In this document: piece by piece, positions 7,714-17,085 of the stretch
How positions within the stretch are numbered: position 1 is the first letter of the stretch
Layout of the letters: every line of letters starts with the position of its first letter
DNA from: JANQFM01 sp035471925
Lineage (GTDB): Bacteria > Acidobacteriota > UBA6911 > RPQK01 > DATIPO01
DNA length: 64,000 bases
Reading direction: 5' to 3'
Assembly: GCA_035471925.1 (NCBI GenBank)
Contig: DATIPO010000147.1
Location: 22,932 to 86,931 of the forward strand
The notes under the pieces: model-generated
What the model was told of the DNA's origin: nothing
Databases searched by the model: none
What the model saw: the letters and a program-made list of their open reading frames with translations, nothing else
Position numbers and translations under genes: made by a program

Positions 7714-9786
7714 TCAGGCATCGGTCTGGGCCAATTCCTCCTTGAGCTCTTCGGCCGAGTGCACGGGACGCTTGCACACGGAGTCGCGGCAAACGTAGAC
7801 AGCCGGCTGCTGCGGATCCTTGCCCTCCAGCAAGGGCACCCGGTCGGCCGCTTCATTTGCGCTCTCCTGAGGCGAGGCCTGCACCACCACCGAGTTGGGC
7901 AGAAAGGCGTCGCGCAGCGGACCCATCAACTCCCGGCGCTGGTCGGCGGGTCCCGTCACCACCACCTCCGACACCGGACCCAAAGCGAAGTCCATGGCCT
8001 GCAGCCAGTATCCGAATCCCTGAGGATGGCGGGCGCAGCCCTGGGACACCTTCGAGAGCATGGCTCGGGCCTTGTCCATGTAGTCAGAGCGTCCCGCCAG
8101 GATGCCCAGGCGCAAGAGGTTCCAGCAAGCTACGGCGTTGCCCGAGGGAGTGGCGTTGTCGAAATACTCCTTCTGGCGCACCACCAAGTCTTCGTGGTCG
8201 TCGGGCGTAAAGTAGAAGGCCGAGTGGGATTCGTCCCAGAACAGCTCCATCTGAGTTTCCGTCAGTTGCAGGGCCCGATCCAGCCATTCCATCTCGCCGC
8301 TGGCCTGGTAGAGGGCGATGAAGCCCTCGCTGACCAGAGCGTAGTCTTCCAGGTAACCGTTTAGTTTGGCCTCATCGTCCTTCCAGGTCCTCTTAAGACG
8401 CCCTCCCTCGATCATCTTGCTGCTGAGGAAGCGGGCGTTGTTGCGGGCCATTTCCAGCAGGTCCTGGTCTTGCAGGACGAAAGCCGCTTGGGCCGCGGCG
8501 GTCAGCATCATGCCGTTCCATGCCGCCAGCACTTTGTCGTCGAGCCCGGGACGGACGCGCCCCTCGCGGGCCTGGAAGAGGGCCTGCCGGCACTCCTCGA
8601 TAAGCTCTTCCATCTCCTGCCGAGGTTTGCCGTGCTTCTCGGCGAAGACGTCCAGCTCGTAGACCGGGTGAGGAATGCTCTTGCCCTCGAAGTTGCCCGC
8701 TTCGGTGACGTCGTAGAATTCGTTGAAGAGTTCAGCCTTTTCCGGGCCCAGCACTTGGCGGGTCTGCTCCGGGGTCCAGACGTAGAATTTGCCTTCCACC
8801 CCTTCGCTGTCGGCATCCAGAGCCGAATAGAATCCCCCGGAAGGATGAGTCATTTCCCGGCCGACCCACCGCAGGATTTGGCGGCAGATGCGTTCATCCC
8901 GGGGGTTGCCCTGCTGCTGAAAGCTCTCCAGGTAGAGGCGGGCCAGCAGGGCGTTGTCGTAGAGCATCTTCTCGAAGTGGGGGACAAGCCAGCCCTCGTC
9001 CACCGAATAGCGGGCGAATCCGCCCCCGATTTGGTCGTAGATGCCGCCCTCAGCCATTTTGTCGAGGGAGAGGCGAAAGGCGTTGCCGGCCTCTTTGGAG
9101 CCGGTCCTCTTCTGATAGCGCAGCAGGAAGGCCAGGGCCATGGCGGACGGAAACTTAGGTGCCGAGCCGAATCCTCCGTTGACGCGGTCCAGCGCGCCCA
9201 GAAGGCCCTTGGCGGCTTCGTCCAGAAGCGAGGCATCCCAGGAGCCTTGAGGCAGGTTCCACTCGGCGGCCCGCTCAAGGTGCTGAACGGTTTCTTGTTT
9301 AGAAGCTTCCAGTTCATCGCGCTTGCTGCGGAAGGCCTCGGCCACCCCGGCCAGAATGCGGGGAAAACCAGGACGCCCGTAGCGGTCCTCGGGCGGAAAA
9401 TAGGTCCCTCCGTAGAAAGGCACCTGATCGGGAGTCAGAAAAACGGTAAGGGGCCATCCCCCCTGTCCAGTCGTCATCTGGACGAAATTCATGTAGATGG
9501 AATCGACATCGGGACGCTCTTCGCGGTCAACCTTGATGTTGACGAAGTCATCGTTCATGCGCCGGGCGATGTCTTCGTTCTCAAAGGACTCCCGTTCCAT
9601 GACGTGGCACCAATGGCAGGCCGAATACCCGATACTGAGCAGGACCGGCTTGTCCTGGGTGCGGGCTTGCTCAAAGGCTTCTTCACCCCAGGGGTACCAG
9701 TCGACGGGATTATGAGCATGCTGGAGCAGGTAGGGACTGCTTTCCTGCGCCAAGCGGTTGGTATGCTGCGGATCGCTTGCATTCAT
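7714..9786 (-). CDS. thioredoxin-domain protein, YyaL / DUF255 family
   Basis: 690 residues, the normal length for this family. The N-terminal thioredoxin-like domain carries the hallmark SPYLLQHAHNPVDWYPWGEE (about 17-36) and C57-C60 in SACHWCHVM, followed by VDREERPDVDSIYM. The remainder is an alpha/alpha-barrel of glycosidase-like fold (GGIYDQIGGGFARYSVDEGWLVPHFEKMLYDNA region). The biochemical function of the family is not settled. It is first in a three-gene run with the ubiA-like gene. A TACAAT hexamer ends 7 bases before the ATG and no Shine-Dalgarno sequence is visible, so it may be leaderless. Confidence 0.93.
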   Translation of the reverse strand: MNASDPQHTNRLAQESSPYLLQHAHNPVDWYPWGEEAFEQARTQDKPVLLSIGYSACHWCHVMERESFENEDIARRMNDDFVNIKVDREERPDVDSIYMNFVQMTTGQGGWPLTVFLTPDQVPFYGGTYFPPEDRYGRPGFPRILAGVAEAFRSKRDELEASKQETVQHLERAAEWNLPQGSWDASLLDEAAKGLLGALDRVNGGFGSAPKFPSAMALAFLLRYQKRTGSKEAGNAFRLSLDKMAEGGIYDQIGGGFARYSVDEGWLVPHFEKMLYDNALLARLYLESFQQQGNPRDERICRQILRWVGREMTHPSGGFYSALDADSEGVEGKFYVWTPEQTRQVLGPEKAELFNEFYDVTEAGNFEGKSIPHPVYELDVFAEKHGKPRQEMEELIEECRQALFQAREGRVRPGLDDKVLAAWNGMMLTAAAQAAFVLQDQDLLEMARNNARFLSSKMIEGGRLKRTWKDDEAKLNGYLEDYALVSEGFIALYQASGEMEWLDRALQLTETQMELFWDESHSAFYFTPDDHEDLVVRQKEYFDNATPSGNAVACWNLLRLGILAGRSDYMDKARAMLSKVSQGCARHPQGFGYWLQAMDFALGPVSEVVVTGPADQRRELMGPLRDAFLPNSVVVQASPQESANEAADRVPLLEGKDPQQPAVYVCRDSVCKRPVHSAEELKEELAQTDA

Positions 9787-9793
9787 GGCTGGA

Positions 9794-9799
9794 ATTGTA
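9794..9799 (-). promoter_or_regulatory. -10 element of the yyaL-like gene, leaderless type
   Basis: TACAAT on the minus strand ends seven bases before the ATG. Transcription from it would begin at or next to the start codon. The -35 is weak. Confidence 0.5.
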
Positions 9800-9889
9800 G
9801 CACGCGCCCTGCGGCAGTCTTGGCGGGGACCGGGATGCTTTCAAGGGTCCCTTCCCCAAGTCAGGAAACTTTCCATGGCAGGATGACTC

Positions 9890-9895
9890 TATAAT
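9890..9895 (+). promoter_or_regulatory. -10 element of the amidase gene, leaderless type
   Basis: A consensus TATAAT ends eight bases before the ATG at 9904. No clear -35 hexamer or Shine-Dalgarno sequence is seen. It stands back-to-back with the yyaL -10 element about 90 bases away. Confidence 0.55.
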
Positions 9896-9903
9896 AGGCG
9901 TCC

Positions 9904-11505
9904 ATGAAGGAAGGGGAGGCGATGCATCGCGGTGTGAAGGAGGCGGGGACCAGGAGGCGCCACAGGTGGTGGCCGGCTCTGCTGGTCCTCTTGTGGGCGG
10001 CGGTTCCGCTGCAGGCCTTCCAGGATATCGAGATCGAAATCGGCAGCCAGGTCTCGGTCCTCGACTCGGCGCGGCGCCAAGGACGTTCCTATTATTCCAT
10101 GACCGACGTGGCGCGCACCTTCGACGTGCGCCTGAACGACAGCGGACGAATGTTGACGGTGCGCGGCCCCCGGGGTACCGCACGCCTCAGGGACGGGAGT
10201 TCCATCGTGGGACGCGACCGCGGCCCCGACGTCCAGCTCAGGGAGCCGGTGTGGAAGCGGGGCGAGGATGACTGGTATGTCAGCGGCGATTTCTTGGAGC
10301 GGGTGCTGCGGTCCCTGCTGGACGGCCGTCTGACGCGACTCTCGCCCACCCGCTACCGGTTGACGGGCCTGCAGGACGTCGAGGTGGAGGTCCGCCTGCG
10401 CAACTATCCGCCCAACCGGGTGCGCATTGTTTTCGAGCCCGACCGGCAGGTGCCCATCCGCATCGATGATCAGGAGCGGGTGCTGGTGATCGACTTCGAG
10501 CAGTACCGTCCGCTCATGCGCCTGCCGCGGGAAAGGCCCGATGTCGACATCGTGGCTTCCCTGACCTTCGACCGCCTGGGACGGGGTGCGGTGAGGCTGG
10601 TCAAGGGACGGCGCTTTGAGCGCTACGAATACCTCGAGCTGGAGGGGCCGCCACGCCACGTCCTCGACTTGTATTCCAGCACGCCGGGACGCAGCAGCCG
10701 GGGACACGCCGAGATCGTCCTCGACCCCGGCCATGGCGGACGCGATTACGGCGTGGTGGAAGGTCTGGCTGGGCTGCGCAGGGGCAGCGCGTCCCAAGAG
10801 GACAGCGAATCCCAAGACGGAGAAGGCAACCCAGCCGTCCCCCAGCCCATCGACCCAGGGCAGATCAGCGAAAAGGACTTCACCCTGAACTTGGCCCAAC
10901 GGCTCGCCGCCAAACTCAACCGGGCTGGCTTTTCCACGGTCCTCACCCGGGGACGCGACGTCGACCTCAATCTGGAACAGCGTAGTGCCATCTCCAACGG
11001 ATTTGGCCCCAAGATCTTCCTCAGCCTTCACTTGGGCTCCTCCCGCGGAACAGCTCCGCGCGGACCGATCGTCTACTTGCACCGTCCTCAGTCCAGCCAA
11101 GGGCTGACGGCCGAAGCACTCGATGTGGCCGAGCCCCAGGCGGGACAAGCGGATTCAAAAGCAGATCCGGACAGCGAGCGGCCTCCCCCGCGGGAGGCTC
11201 AGCAGCCTCCTACCGCCGGGTTCCTACCCCAGCTCAAACCTTGGAGCCAGGCCCAGGAGGCCCATCTAAGCCAAAGCCGCCGCTTGGCCTCGATCGTTCA
11301 GGGCAGCCTCAACGACCTCTTCGGATCCGACAACCGGGTCATGGAGATTCCTCTCAGCCTGCTGGAACCGGTCGATACGCCCAGCTTGCTGGTGGAAACA
11401 GGCTACATCAGCAGTTCCGACGACCTGCGGCGACTCAAAGACCCTCTCTTCCAGGAGCGCTTGGCGGAAGCCCTGGCGAGAGCGCTGGAAAGGTACCTGC
11501 GGTGA
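9904..11505 (+). CDS. N-acetylmuramoyl-L-alanine amidase (Amidase_3)
   Basis: 533 residues. An N-terminal signal segment (WPALLVLLWAAVPLQAF) is followed by a copper-amine-oxidase-N-like domain (about 45-140, SYYSMTDVARTF), an AMIN-like beta region (about 155-255) and the zinc amidase domain (about 260-533). Ligands and catalytic residues are visible in IVLDPGHGGRDYG, KDFTLNLAQRLA, FLSLHLGSS and the final LVETGYISS, whose Glu is the usual catalytic base. It cuts the amide bond between MurNAc and the stem peptide in the periplasm, typically during division. An acidic low-complexity insert (about 295-325, after VVEG) and a Pro/Gln-rich insert (about 405-445) interrupt the catalytic domain. Its TGA overlaps the GTG of the GerMN gene. 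Confidence 0.92.
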   Translation: MKEGEAMHRGVKEAGTRRRHRWWPALLVLLWAAVPLQAFQDIEIEIGSQVSVLDSARRQGRSYYSMTDVARTFDVRLNDSGRMLTVRGPRGTARLRDGSSIVGRDRGPDVQLREPVWKRGEDDWYVSGDFLERVLRSLLDGRLTRLSPTRYRLTGLQDVEVEVRLRNYPPNRVRIVFEPDRQVPIRIDDQERVLVIDFEQYRPLMRLPRERPDVDIVASLTFDRLGRGAVRLVKGRRFERYEYLELEGPPRHVLDLYSSTPGRSSRGHAEIVLDPGHGGRDYGVVEGLAGLRRGSASQEDSESQDGEGNPAVPQPIDPGQISEKDFTLNLAQRLAAKLNRAGFSTVLTRGRDVDLNLEQRSAISNGFGPKIFLSLHLGSSRGTAPRGPIVYLHRPQSSQGLTAEALDVAEPQAGQADSKADPDSERPPPREAQQPPTAGFLPQLKPWSQAQEAHLSQSRRLASIVQGSLNDLFGSDNRVMEIPLSLLEPVDTPSLLVETGYISSSDDLRRLKDPLFQERLAEALARALERYLR

Positions 11506-12092
11506 GCCTGATTGAATCCAACGAGTACCGGCGCATCCTCCTGGCCGTGGTGTTGGTGGCAGCGGCTACGCTCTTCGCCTTTCTGGTCTTCTTCCTGCAA
11601 AGCCGCGACGTTCAGAGGGCCGAGGAGGTTCCTCCGGCGGCCGCGGCTGATCCCGAAGTGCTTGAGGCTGCCGACGAAGAAGATCAGGTCGAGCTGACGC
11701 TTTACTTCTACGTTCCGGGAACCTCTTCGCCGGGACGTCTGGCGCCGCTTAAGCGCAACTTGGCGCGGCTGGAGGATCCGCACCTGATGGCCCGTCAAAT
11801 CGTGGGGGAAGTCCTGCGCGGACCCGACCAGGGCCTCAACGTGTTCTCCGAGCAGGCCCGCCTGCGTCAGATCTATTTGTTGTCCGAGGGCACCGCTGTG
11901 GTCGACCTATCCCAGGACACCGCCCGCGGACTCCCTGGCGGAGCAGCCTGCGAGTACGGCGCCCTGCGTTCGCTGACGCGCTCGCTGACCGACAATCTGG
12001 AAGCCGTCGACCGCGTCAAATTCCTGGTCGGGGGCCAGGACGCCCCCACCTTCGCCGGCCACGTCTCCATCCGCTTGCCCTTCAGCAATTGA
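11502..12092 (+). CDS. GerMN-domain membrane-anchored protein
   Basis: 196 residues from a GTG start that overlaps the amidase stop by four bases (GTGA), a sign of translational coupling. One membrane helix (about 12-32, ILLAVVLVAAATLFAFLVFF) anchors a GerMN domain (about 65-195) with the characteristic LYFYVPG, MARQIVGEVLRGP and VKFLVGGQ stretches. GerMN occurs in sporulation and germination proteins but is also common in non-sporulating bacteria beside amidases and rph/rdgB. A role with the amidase in peptidoglycan metabolism is inferred. The same frame is open back to 11241, but that part lies inside the amidase gene and is rejected. Confidence 0.88.
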   Translation: MSLIESNEYRRILLAVVLVAAATLFAFLVFFLQSRDVQRAEEVPPAAAADPEVLEAADEEDQVELTLYFYVPGTSSPGRLAPLKRNLARLEDPHLMARQIVGEVLRGPDQGLNVFSEQARLRQIYLLSEGTAVVDLSQDTARGLPGGAACEYGALRSLTRSLTDNLEAVDRVKFLVGGQDAPTFAGHVSIRLPFSN

Positions 12093-12096
12093 GGAT

Positions 12097-12126
12097 TTGG
12101 GCCCGGTTGCAGCCATTGTGTAGAAT
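12097..12126 (+). promoter_or_regulatory. rph promoter, leaderless type
   Basis: TTGGGC (12097-12102) and TAGAAT (12121-12126) are 18 bases apart. The -10 element ends eight bases before the ATG at 12135, and no Shine-Dalgarno sequence is seen. Confidence 0.5.
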
Positions 12127-12134
12127 GGCAAGTC

Positions 12135-12929
12135 ATGTCAAATCGCAGCGACGGAAGAGAATCGGATCAATTGCGTCCGGTAACCATCGAACCCCATTTC
12201 ACCAAGCATGCTGAGGGATCGGTGCTGATCTGCACGGGAGAGACCCGGGTCATCTGCACCGCCAGCGTAGAGGACCGGGTGCCGATCTGGCTGCGCGGCA
12301 AAGGGCAGGGATGGGTGACAGCCGAGTACGGCATGCTTCCTCGCTCGACCAACTCGCGCATGACCCGCGAGTCGAGCCGCGGAAAACCTTCGGGACGCAC
12401 TCAGGAGATCCAGCGGCTGATCGGACGCGCCCTGCGTTCGGTGGTCAACCTCAACCGTTTGGGCGAACGCACCATCTGGGTCGACTGCGACGTCATCCAG
12501 GCCGACGGCGGAACACGCACGGCTTCGGTTACCGGAGCTTATGTGGCGCTGGTGCTGGCCCTGGCGCAAATGAAGGAAAAAAAGCAAATCTCGGAGCCCC
12601 CCCTGACCGATACTCTAGGGGCCGTCAGCGTGGGCCTTGTGGGGGTGGACCCCCGTCTCGACCTGCACTATGACGAAGACTCCAACGCCGACGTCGACAT
12701 GAACGTGGTCATGACGGGCCGCGGCTACTTCGTGGAAATCCAGGGCACGGCCGAGAAGCACGCCTTTTCGCGCAAGCAGCACGAAGAACTGCTGGATCTG
12801 GCCGAGAAAGGCATCCGCGAACTGATGGACAAGCAGAAGGAAGTCCTGCAAGAAGAGCTGGGCGAGAAGCTGGACGAACTGATGCAAAAACTTGAGAGCT
12901 TCACCATTGCACCTTCTTCTCGCGACTAG
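12135..12929 (+). CDS. rph: ribonuclease PH
   Basis: 264 residues; a phosphorolytic 3'-5' exoribonuclease that trims tRNA 3' ends. Family blocks are clear: LRPVTIEPHFTKHAEGSVLI at the N-terminus, TRVICTASVEDRVP, GWVTAEYGMLPRST, the phosphate-binding region SSRGKPSGRTQEIQRLIGRA, and DCDVIQADGGTRTASVTGAYVAL. The C-terminus has about 20 extra Glu/Lys-rich residues (KEVLQEELGEKLDELMQKLE), likely a short coiled coil. Its end overlaps the rdgB start, as often seen for this pair. Confidence 0.97.
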   Translation: MSNRSDGRESDQLRPVTIEPHFTKHAEGSVLICTGETRVICTASVEDRVPIWLRGKGQGWVTAEYGMLPRSTNSRMTRESSRGKPSGRTQEIQRLIGRALRSVVNLNRLGERTIWVDCDVIQADGGTRTASVTGAYVALVLALAQMKEKKQISEPPLTDTLGAVSVGLVGVDPRLDLHYDEDSNADVDMNVVMTGRGYFVEIQGTAEKHAFSRKQHEELLDLAEKGIRELMDKQKEVLQEELGEKLDELMQKLESFTIAPSSRD

Positions 12930-13515
12930 CAATCCCGGAAAGGCCCGCGAGTTCCGGCGCGTCCTGCAACCCCTGGGATTTGAGATCGAAAGCCTGGAGA
13001 CCTTTCCCGACTTGCCCGCGGCCGAAGAAACCGAGTCGACCTTCAAAGGCAACGCCCGCCTCAAGGCCCGCCATTATCACCAACTGACCGGCCTCCCCGC
13101 CCTGGCCGATGACTCGGGGCTGGAAGTGGACGCCCTGGGGGGACGGCCGGGAGTCCGCTCATCGCGGCTGGCCGACAGCGATCCCGAGCGCATCCGGCGA
13201 TTGCTGGAAATGCTCGCCCGAGAAGCACCCCAACGCGACTCCATGCGCAGCGCCCGCTTCGTCTGCGCCCTCTGCCTCGTAACTCCGGAGAAAACCTGGG
13301 AAGTCGAGGGCCGAGTGGAAGGCTTGATCATCGACACGCCCCGCGGACGCCACGGCTTCGGCTACGACCCGCTCTTCTACTTTCCGCCCCTGGACCGGAC
13401 CTTCGCCCAAATCCCCCCTCAGACCAAGAACCGCATCTCCCACCGCGCCGACGCGCTCAAGAAGCTCCTGGCCCTGCTGCGCCAAGAGTCCGCCGGGCCC
13501 ATTGATCAGTGCTAG
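12907..13515 (+). CDS. rdgB: non-canonical purine NTP pyrophosphatase (RdgB/HAM1)
   Basis: About 202 residues; hydrolyses dITP/ITP/XTP to the monophosphate, keeping deaminated purines out of nucleic acids. The N-terminal LLLATSNPGKAREF block, the ADDSGLEVDALGGRPGVRSS catalytic loop and the C-terminal FGYDPLFYFPPLDRTFAQ block are diagnostic. No ATG is available. A TTG at 12907 stands 8 bases after GAGAG and gives the standard N-terminus; a TTG at 12892 would add five residues. The gene starts 23 bases inside rph. Downstream (about 13508-13540) an imperfect AGTGCT/AGCACT dyad lacks a T-run. Confidence 0.95.
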   Translation: MHLLLATSNPGKAREFRRVLQPLGFEIESLETFPDLPAAEETESTFKGNARLKARHYHQLTGLPALADDSGLEVDALGGRPGVRSSRLADSDPERIRRLLEMLAREAPQRDSMRSARFVCALCLVTPEKTWEVEGRVEGLIIDTPRGRHGFGYDPLFYFPPLDRTFAQIPPQTKNRISHRADALKKLLALLRQESAGPIDQC

Positions 13516-13603
13516 TGCGGCCCGGGACAGCACTAACCCGCATTCCCGGCGGGCCTGGCGTAATCGGTGATGAGTGCTGTGATAGAGCTCTTGATGCGCT
13601 GCG

Positions 13604-16075
13604 CTAGCCGTCCTCGGCCAAGACGCGGGAGGGGTCGACGCGGGACGCTTTCCAAGCGGGGCGCAGGGCCGCCAGCAGGGTCGACAGCAGGAGGGCGGCG
13701 GCGGCCGGCAGCAGGGTGGAAAGGCTCAGCGGTTCGACGCCCACCAGCAGTCCTCGCAGGTAGCCTGCAAAGGACCACGCCAAGAGCAATCCCCCCAGGC
13801 TGCCGGCAGCAGCCAAGACCAGCGAACGGCGCAGGACGCGGGAGAGAATGCGTCTTGGGGTGGCGCCCAGAGCCAGACGCAGTCCGGTTTCACGGCGGCG
13901 GCGTCCTTCGCTGTAAGCCAGCAGCCCGTAGAGTCCGGCCATGGCCAGGAGCAAGGCCAAGCTTGAGAAGGAGGAAAGCAGCAAGGAGACGAAGCGGGGG
14001 GCTGTGATGTTGTCCGACATGAGGGCCCGGAAGCTGCTCACGGTTCCCACTGCCAGGCCAGGCTCGATTTCGCGCAGTCGGTCCTGAATCAGAGGCGCGG
14101 CCTGCTGGGGACGGTGAGAAGCCACCCGCGCCAGCAGCCACGTCCGTCCCCACCAAGGCGTTGGATTCTGGGCATAGGGGAGATAGATTTCAGGACGCAC
14201 TTCCTGGGTCAGATCGTATTGGGGGATGTCCTCCACAACACCGATCACCTCCAGTTCGGGGGGATCTTGCTGGAAGCCCATCCTGAGACGGCTGCCGGGT
14301 GTGGCGGAGAGTCCTCCGAGCAGGCGGGCCAGAGTACGGTTGACGACCGCGGCGGGCGGACCGTCCGGGCGCTCGTCCCCCTGGAAAAGGCGCCCGCTCA
14401 AGGGAGCCAGTCCGGCGGCGGTGAAAAAGGAAGGGGAGACTACCCGGATGGAAGCGCGGATTTCCTGGCTCAAGGGGTCGTCGGCTCCGGAGGGAAGCAG
14501 ACGGGTGCCCCACAGATCGCCCCCGATATGCAGGTGATTGATGAAGCCCACCGATTGGATGCCCACCTGACCTGAGAGGGACTCGGAAACCCGCGTCATG
14601 AGGCGGCGCTGGCGCTCGCTGCGGCTGATTTCTGAGGATTCGGCCTCCTCGCCAGAGGACCTGGCGCTTTCCTCCGCCTCCTCCTGAGAGGGGAAGCTCA
14701 GTTGCATGGCCAGCAGTCCTTCAGCCTTCAAGCCCGGATCAATGGCAAGTAGATGGGCGAAGCTCTGCAACAGCGCTCCGGCACCCGCCACCAAAGCCAG
14801 GGCCAAGGCGATCTGACCCACCACCAGCGCACCTTGCAGACGGGCTTGAGGAGGGGAGAGCGCCGCTCCGCGGACACGGCCCGGACCCTTGCGCTGTAGG
14901 GCCTGCAGAGCCGAGAGTCCGCCGCAGAAGAGGCCGCACAGCAGCGAAATCGAGAGAGCGAAAAGCAGGCTCCGCCAAGTGAATCCTACTTCGGAAAGGC
15001 GCGGCAAGTCGGGCGAGTAGGCCAACAGCAGGCTTCCGCCCGCGAGTCCCAGAAAAGCGCCGACGGCGCCCGCCAGAAGCGCGATCAGAAGTCCTTCGCT
15101 GATCAACTGCGAAAGGAGCCGTCCTCGTGTGGCGCCCAGCGAGCGCCGGACTGCCAGTTCGCGCTGGCGTGAGCCGGCGCGCACCAGCAGCAGAGCCGTC
15201 ATGTTGGCGCCGGCGATCAACAGGATCAGGGCCACCGCGCCCGCCAGGGCCGTCAGGGCGGGTCGGATGCCTTCCACGACGGGCTCGCGCAGCGCTTCCA
15301 CCACTACTTCGATGCCGCGGTTGGCGTCGGGGTAGTGCTCGCGCAGGCGGTCGCCCAGCGCGTCCATCTCGCGGCGGGCCTCTTCCACGCTGTGGCCAGG
15401 ACGCAGGCGGGCAAAGGTGCGCAGGAAACGGGACTTGCGTTGCGCGGCGTCCTCGGGCGCGAACGTCAGCGGAGCCCAGAAGCGCGCTCCCCGAGCCCAA
15501 AAGGGCGGAAACTCGAATCCTTCGGGCATGACCGCCACCACGCGATAGTCCTCACCGTCGAGCCTCAGGCGGGTCCCCAGCACTTGGCCTTGGCGGGGGA
15601 ATAGCTCTTTCCATAGACCGTGGCTCAAGACGACGACTCGGGGGTCGTCGCGCAAGGAAGCGGGGTCGAAGGCGGCACCCATCTCGGCTTCCACTCCCAG
15701 CAGGCGAAAGAGTTGGGGCGTGGCTTTGAGTCCGGCCAGCGGACGGGTGCGTCCGCGACCGCTCAGCACCGGTTCCCAGGGATGGGCGGCGGTCCACTGG
15801 TGGAGCGTCCGCGACGATTCTCTCCAGGAATCGAAGTTGGCCGGTGAAGTCGGGTTGCGGTCGCGTCCTTGCGACTCCTCGGCCTCAAAGACCGCCACCA
15901 ACCGCTGCGAGTCCTTGTAGGGCAGGGGGCGCAAGAGCACAGCGTCCACTGCGGCAAAGGCCGCCGTGGCCGCTCCAATGCCCAGCGCCAGCACTCCGGC
16001 GGCAGCCAAGGCAAATCCCGGGTGACGCCTGATCAGGCGAAAAGCGTAGCGGACATCTGCAAACCATCGACGCAT
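13604..16075 (-). CDS. MacB/FtsX-type ABC permease, ADOP family
   Basis: 823 residues. The start MRRWFADVRYAFRLIRRHPGF, then membrane helix 1 (LALGIGAATAAFAAVDAVLLRPLPY), a large periplasmic MacB core, one FtsX block (about 280-400), a second periplasmic region and a final FtsX block (about 700-815) match the duplicated orphan permeases of Acidobacteria. No ATPase gene is near. Members of the MacB superfamily use ATP-driven cytoplasmic motion to move periplasmic substrates, but the partner and substrate here are unknown. GAGGAGG close to the ATG is a strong ribosome site. The stretch SEISRSERQRR near residue 480 is a low-complexity loop. Confidence 0.93.
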   Translation of the reverse strand: MRRWFADVRYAFRLIRRHPGFALAAAGVLALGIGAATAAFAAVDAVLLRPLPYKDSQRLVAVFEAEESQGRDRNPTSPANFDSWRESSRTLHQWTAAHPWEPVLSGRGRTRPLAGLKATPQLFRLLGVEAEMGAAFDPASLRDDPRVVVLSHGLWKELFPRQGQVLGTRLRLDGEDYRVVAVMPEGFEFPPFWARGARFWAPLTFAPEDAAQRKSRFLRTFARLRPGHSVEEARREMDALGDRLREHYPDANRGIEVVVEALREPVVEGIRPALTALAGAVALILLIAGANMTALLLVRAGSRQRELAVRRSLGATRGRLLSQLISEGLLIALLAGAVGAFLGLAGGSLLLAYSPDLPRLSEVGFTWRSLLFALSISLLCGLFCGGLSALQALQRKGPGRVRGAALSPPQARLQGALVVGQIALALALVAGAGALLQSFAHLLAIDPGLKAEGLLAMQLSFPSQEEAEESARSSGEEAESSEISRSERQRRLMTRVSESLSGQVGIQSVGFINHLHIGGDLWGTRLLPSGADDPLSQEIRASIRVVSPSFFTAAGLAPLSGRLFQGDERPDGPPAAVVNRTLARLLGGLSATPGSRLRMGFQQDPPELEVIGVVEDIPQYDLTQEVRPEIYLPYAQNPTPWWGRTWLLARVASHRPQQAAPLIQDRLREIEPGLAVGTVSSFRALMSDNITAPRFVSLLLSSFSSLALLLAMAGLYGLLAYSEGRRRRETGLRLALGATPRRILSRVLRRSLVLAAAGSLGGLLLAWSFAGYLRGLLVGVEPLSLSTLLPAAAALLLSTLLAALRPAWKASRVDPSRVLAEDG

Positions 16076-16162
16076 GAATCCTCCTCGGCCTTGTGAGACG
16101 CGCTTGGGTCGACGCCGGTTAGCAAAGATTGGGAGCCCTCTTCAGGCGAGAAACTCTATGCC

Positions 16163-16771
16163 TTAGCTGCGGGGCCGGAGGTCGGCGATGTAGCAGCCGA
16201 CAGCTTTGGAGGAACGGAAGGGAGGTGGGGCGCCGCTGACAACTTGCTCCAGGACCTCCCGCAAGTCATGGCGCGTCGGCACTCGGCGGTACTGCCCGAA
16301 TTCGATGTAGCGGTCGTCGATGCGTCCCCGGTAGACCAGTTTGCCGTCGGGCAGGTAGACGGCCGCCTCGGGAGTGATGGTGGCTCCCGCCGCCTGCACC
16401 AGTTGGTGAGCGGGGTCGTGCAGCGCCGGGATGTCGATTCCGAACGTCTCTCCGTGGCGGCGCATGTCGGAAGCCTCCACGTCGGGGTTGGGATAGACCC
16501 TCCAGAACACCACTCCCTGCGGGCCAAGCGTTTCTTTCAAGCGCCTGATTTCGGGGAGGTATCGGTTGGAAACGGGACAATCGATGCGGGTGAATAGGAA
16601 GACATGAGCCGTCGCTCCGGAGGTCTGAAAAGGCTTGACCCAGTCACCCTCCGCATCCTTGAGCGATAATTGCCGCAGGCCTGAAGCCGACCCGCAGCCG
16701 GCAGCCATGATGAGCAGAAGGGCCAACACCAGGGTTGGTCCTCTTGCGTCCTCGATTGCCTCCTTTTTCAA
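16163..16771 (-). CDS. thioredoxin-fold (AhpC/Redoxin-like) lipoprotein
   Basis: About 202 residues. The signal region LVLALLLIMAAGC gives a lipobox with C26. A thioredoxin-like domain follows, with a single peroxidatic-position cysteine C65 in FTRIDCPVSNRYLPEI, a GxxxYL-type strand (AAVYLPDGKLVYRGRIDD) and a C-terminal VGCYIADL motif found in redoxin proteins of environmental bacteria. The start is uncertain: the frame opens with TTG at 16771 and no in-frame ATG lies before the membrane segment. AAGGAGG falls inside codons 2-4, so a GTG just before the hydrophobic stretch is an alternative. It is probably a periplasmic or outer-membrane-anchored thiol redox protein. Confidence 0.78.
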   Translation of the reverse strand: MKKEAIEDARGPTLVLALLLIMAAGCGSASGLRQLSLKDAEGDWVKPFQTSGATAHVFLFTRIDCPVSNRYLPEIRRLKETLGPQGVVFWRVYPNPDVEASDMRRHGETFGIDIPALHDPAHQLVQAAGATITPEAAVYLPDGKLVYRGRIDDRYIEFGQYRRVPTRHDLREVLEQVVSGAPPPFRSSKAVGCYIADLRPRS

Positions 16772-17085
16772 GATTACCCCGCTAGTCTCTCATGCTGAAA
16801 AGGTCGACCTTAGCACAATCACGAGGACACTTTAAAACGGGCTGCCTCCCCCAGGTCAACCAAAATTATTGATGGTAAAGCACCCCAGCATGCTTTCCTC
16901 AATGGACACAGCTTGAAGATTCAGGCCTCCCTTGAGCATGAGCAATTCCGGACGACGCCAAAGATAGGAGGCGAACTTGATTTGGGGCCATCTGCATCTC
17001 ATAGTAGTAGACAGGGCAGGTTCGCTAGGCCTGCCAGCTTTGAATCACGAATCGAGAGGCCGAATCGATCGGTCAGGAGGTCGTT
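16772..17085. other. divergent intergenic region
   Basis: 314 bases between the redoxin and YtxH genes, transcribed divergently. It holds the redoxin promoter candidate listed below and the YtxH ribosome site (AGGAGG just before 17086). I see no other gene or repeat. Confidence 0.6.
16831..16859 (-). promoter_or_regulatory. candidate sigma-70 promoter of the redoxin gene
   Basis: On the minus strand TTGACC (16854-16859) and TTTAAA (16831-16836) are separated by 17 bases, ahead of the redoxin-like gene. Confidence 0.45.

Noticed and set aside
9889..11148. 419-codon open frame on the minus strand
   Set aside because: Shadow of the amidase gene; no conserved blocks.
13508..13590. Terminator after rdgB
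   Set aside because: An AGTGCT/AGCACT dyad is present but has no T-run on either side, so it was not listed as a terminator.
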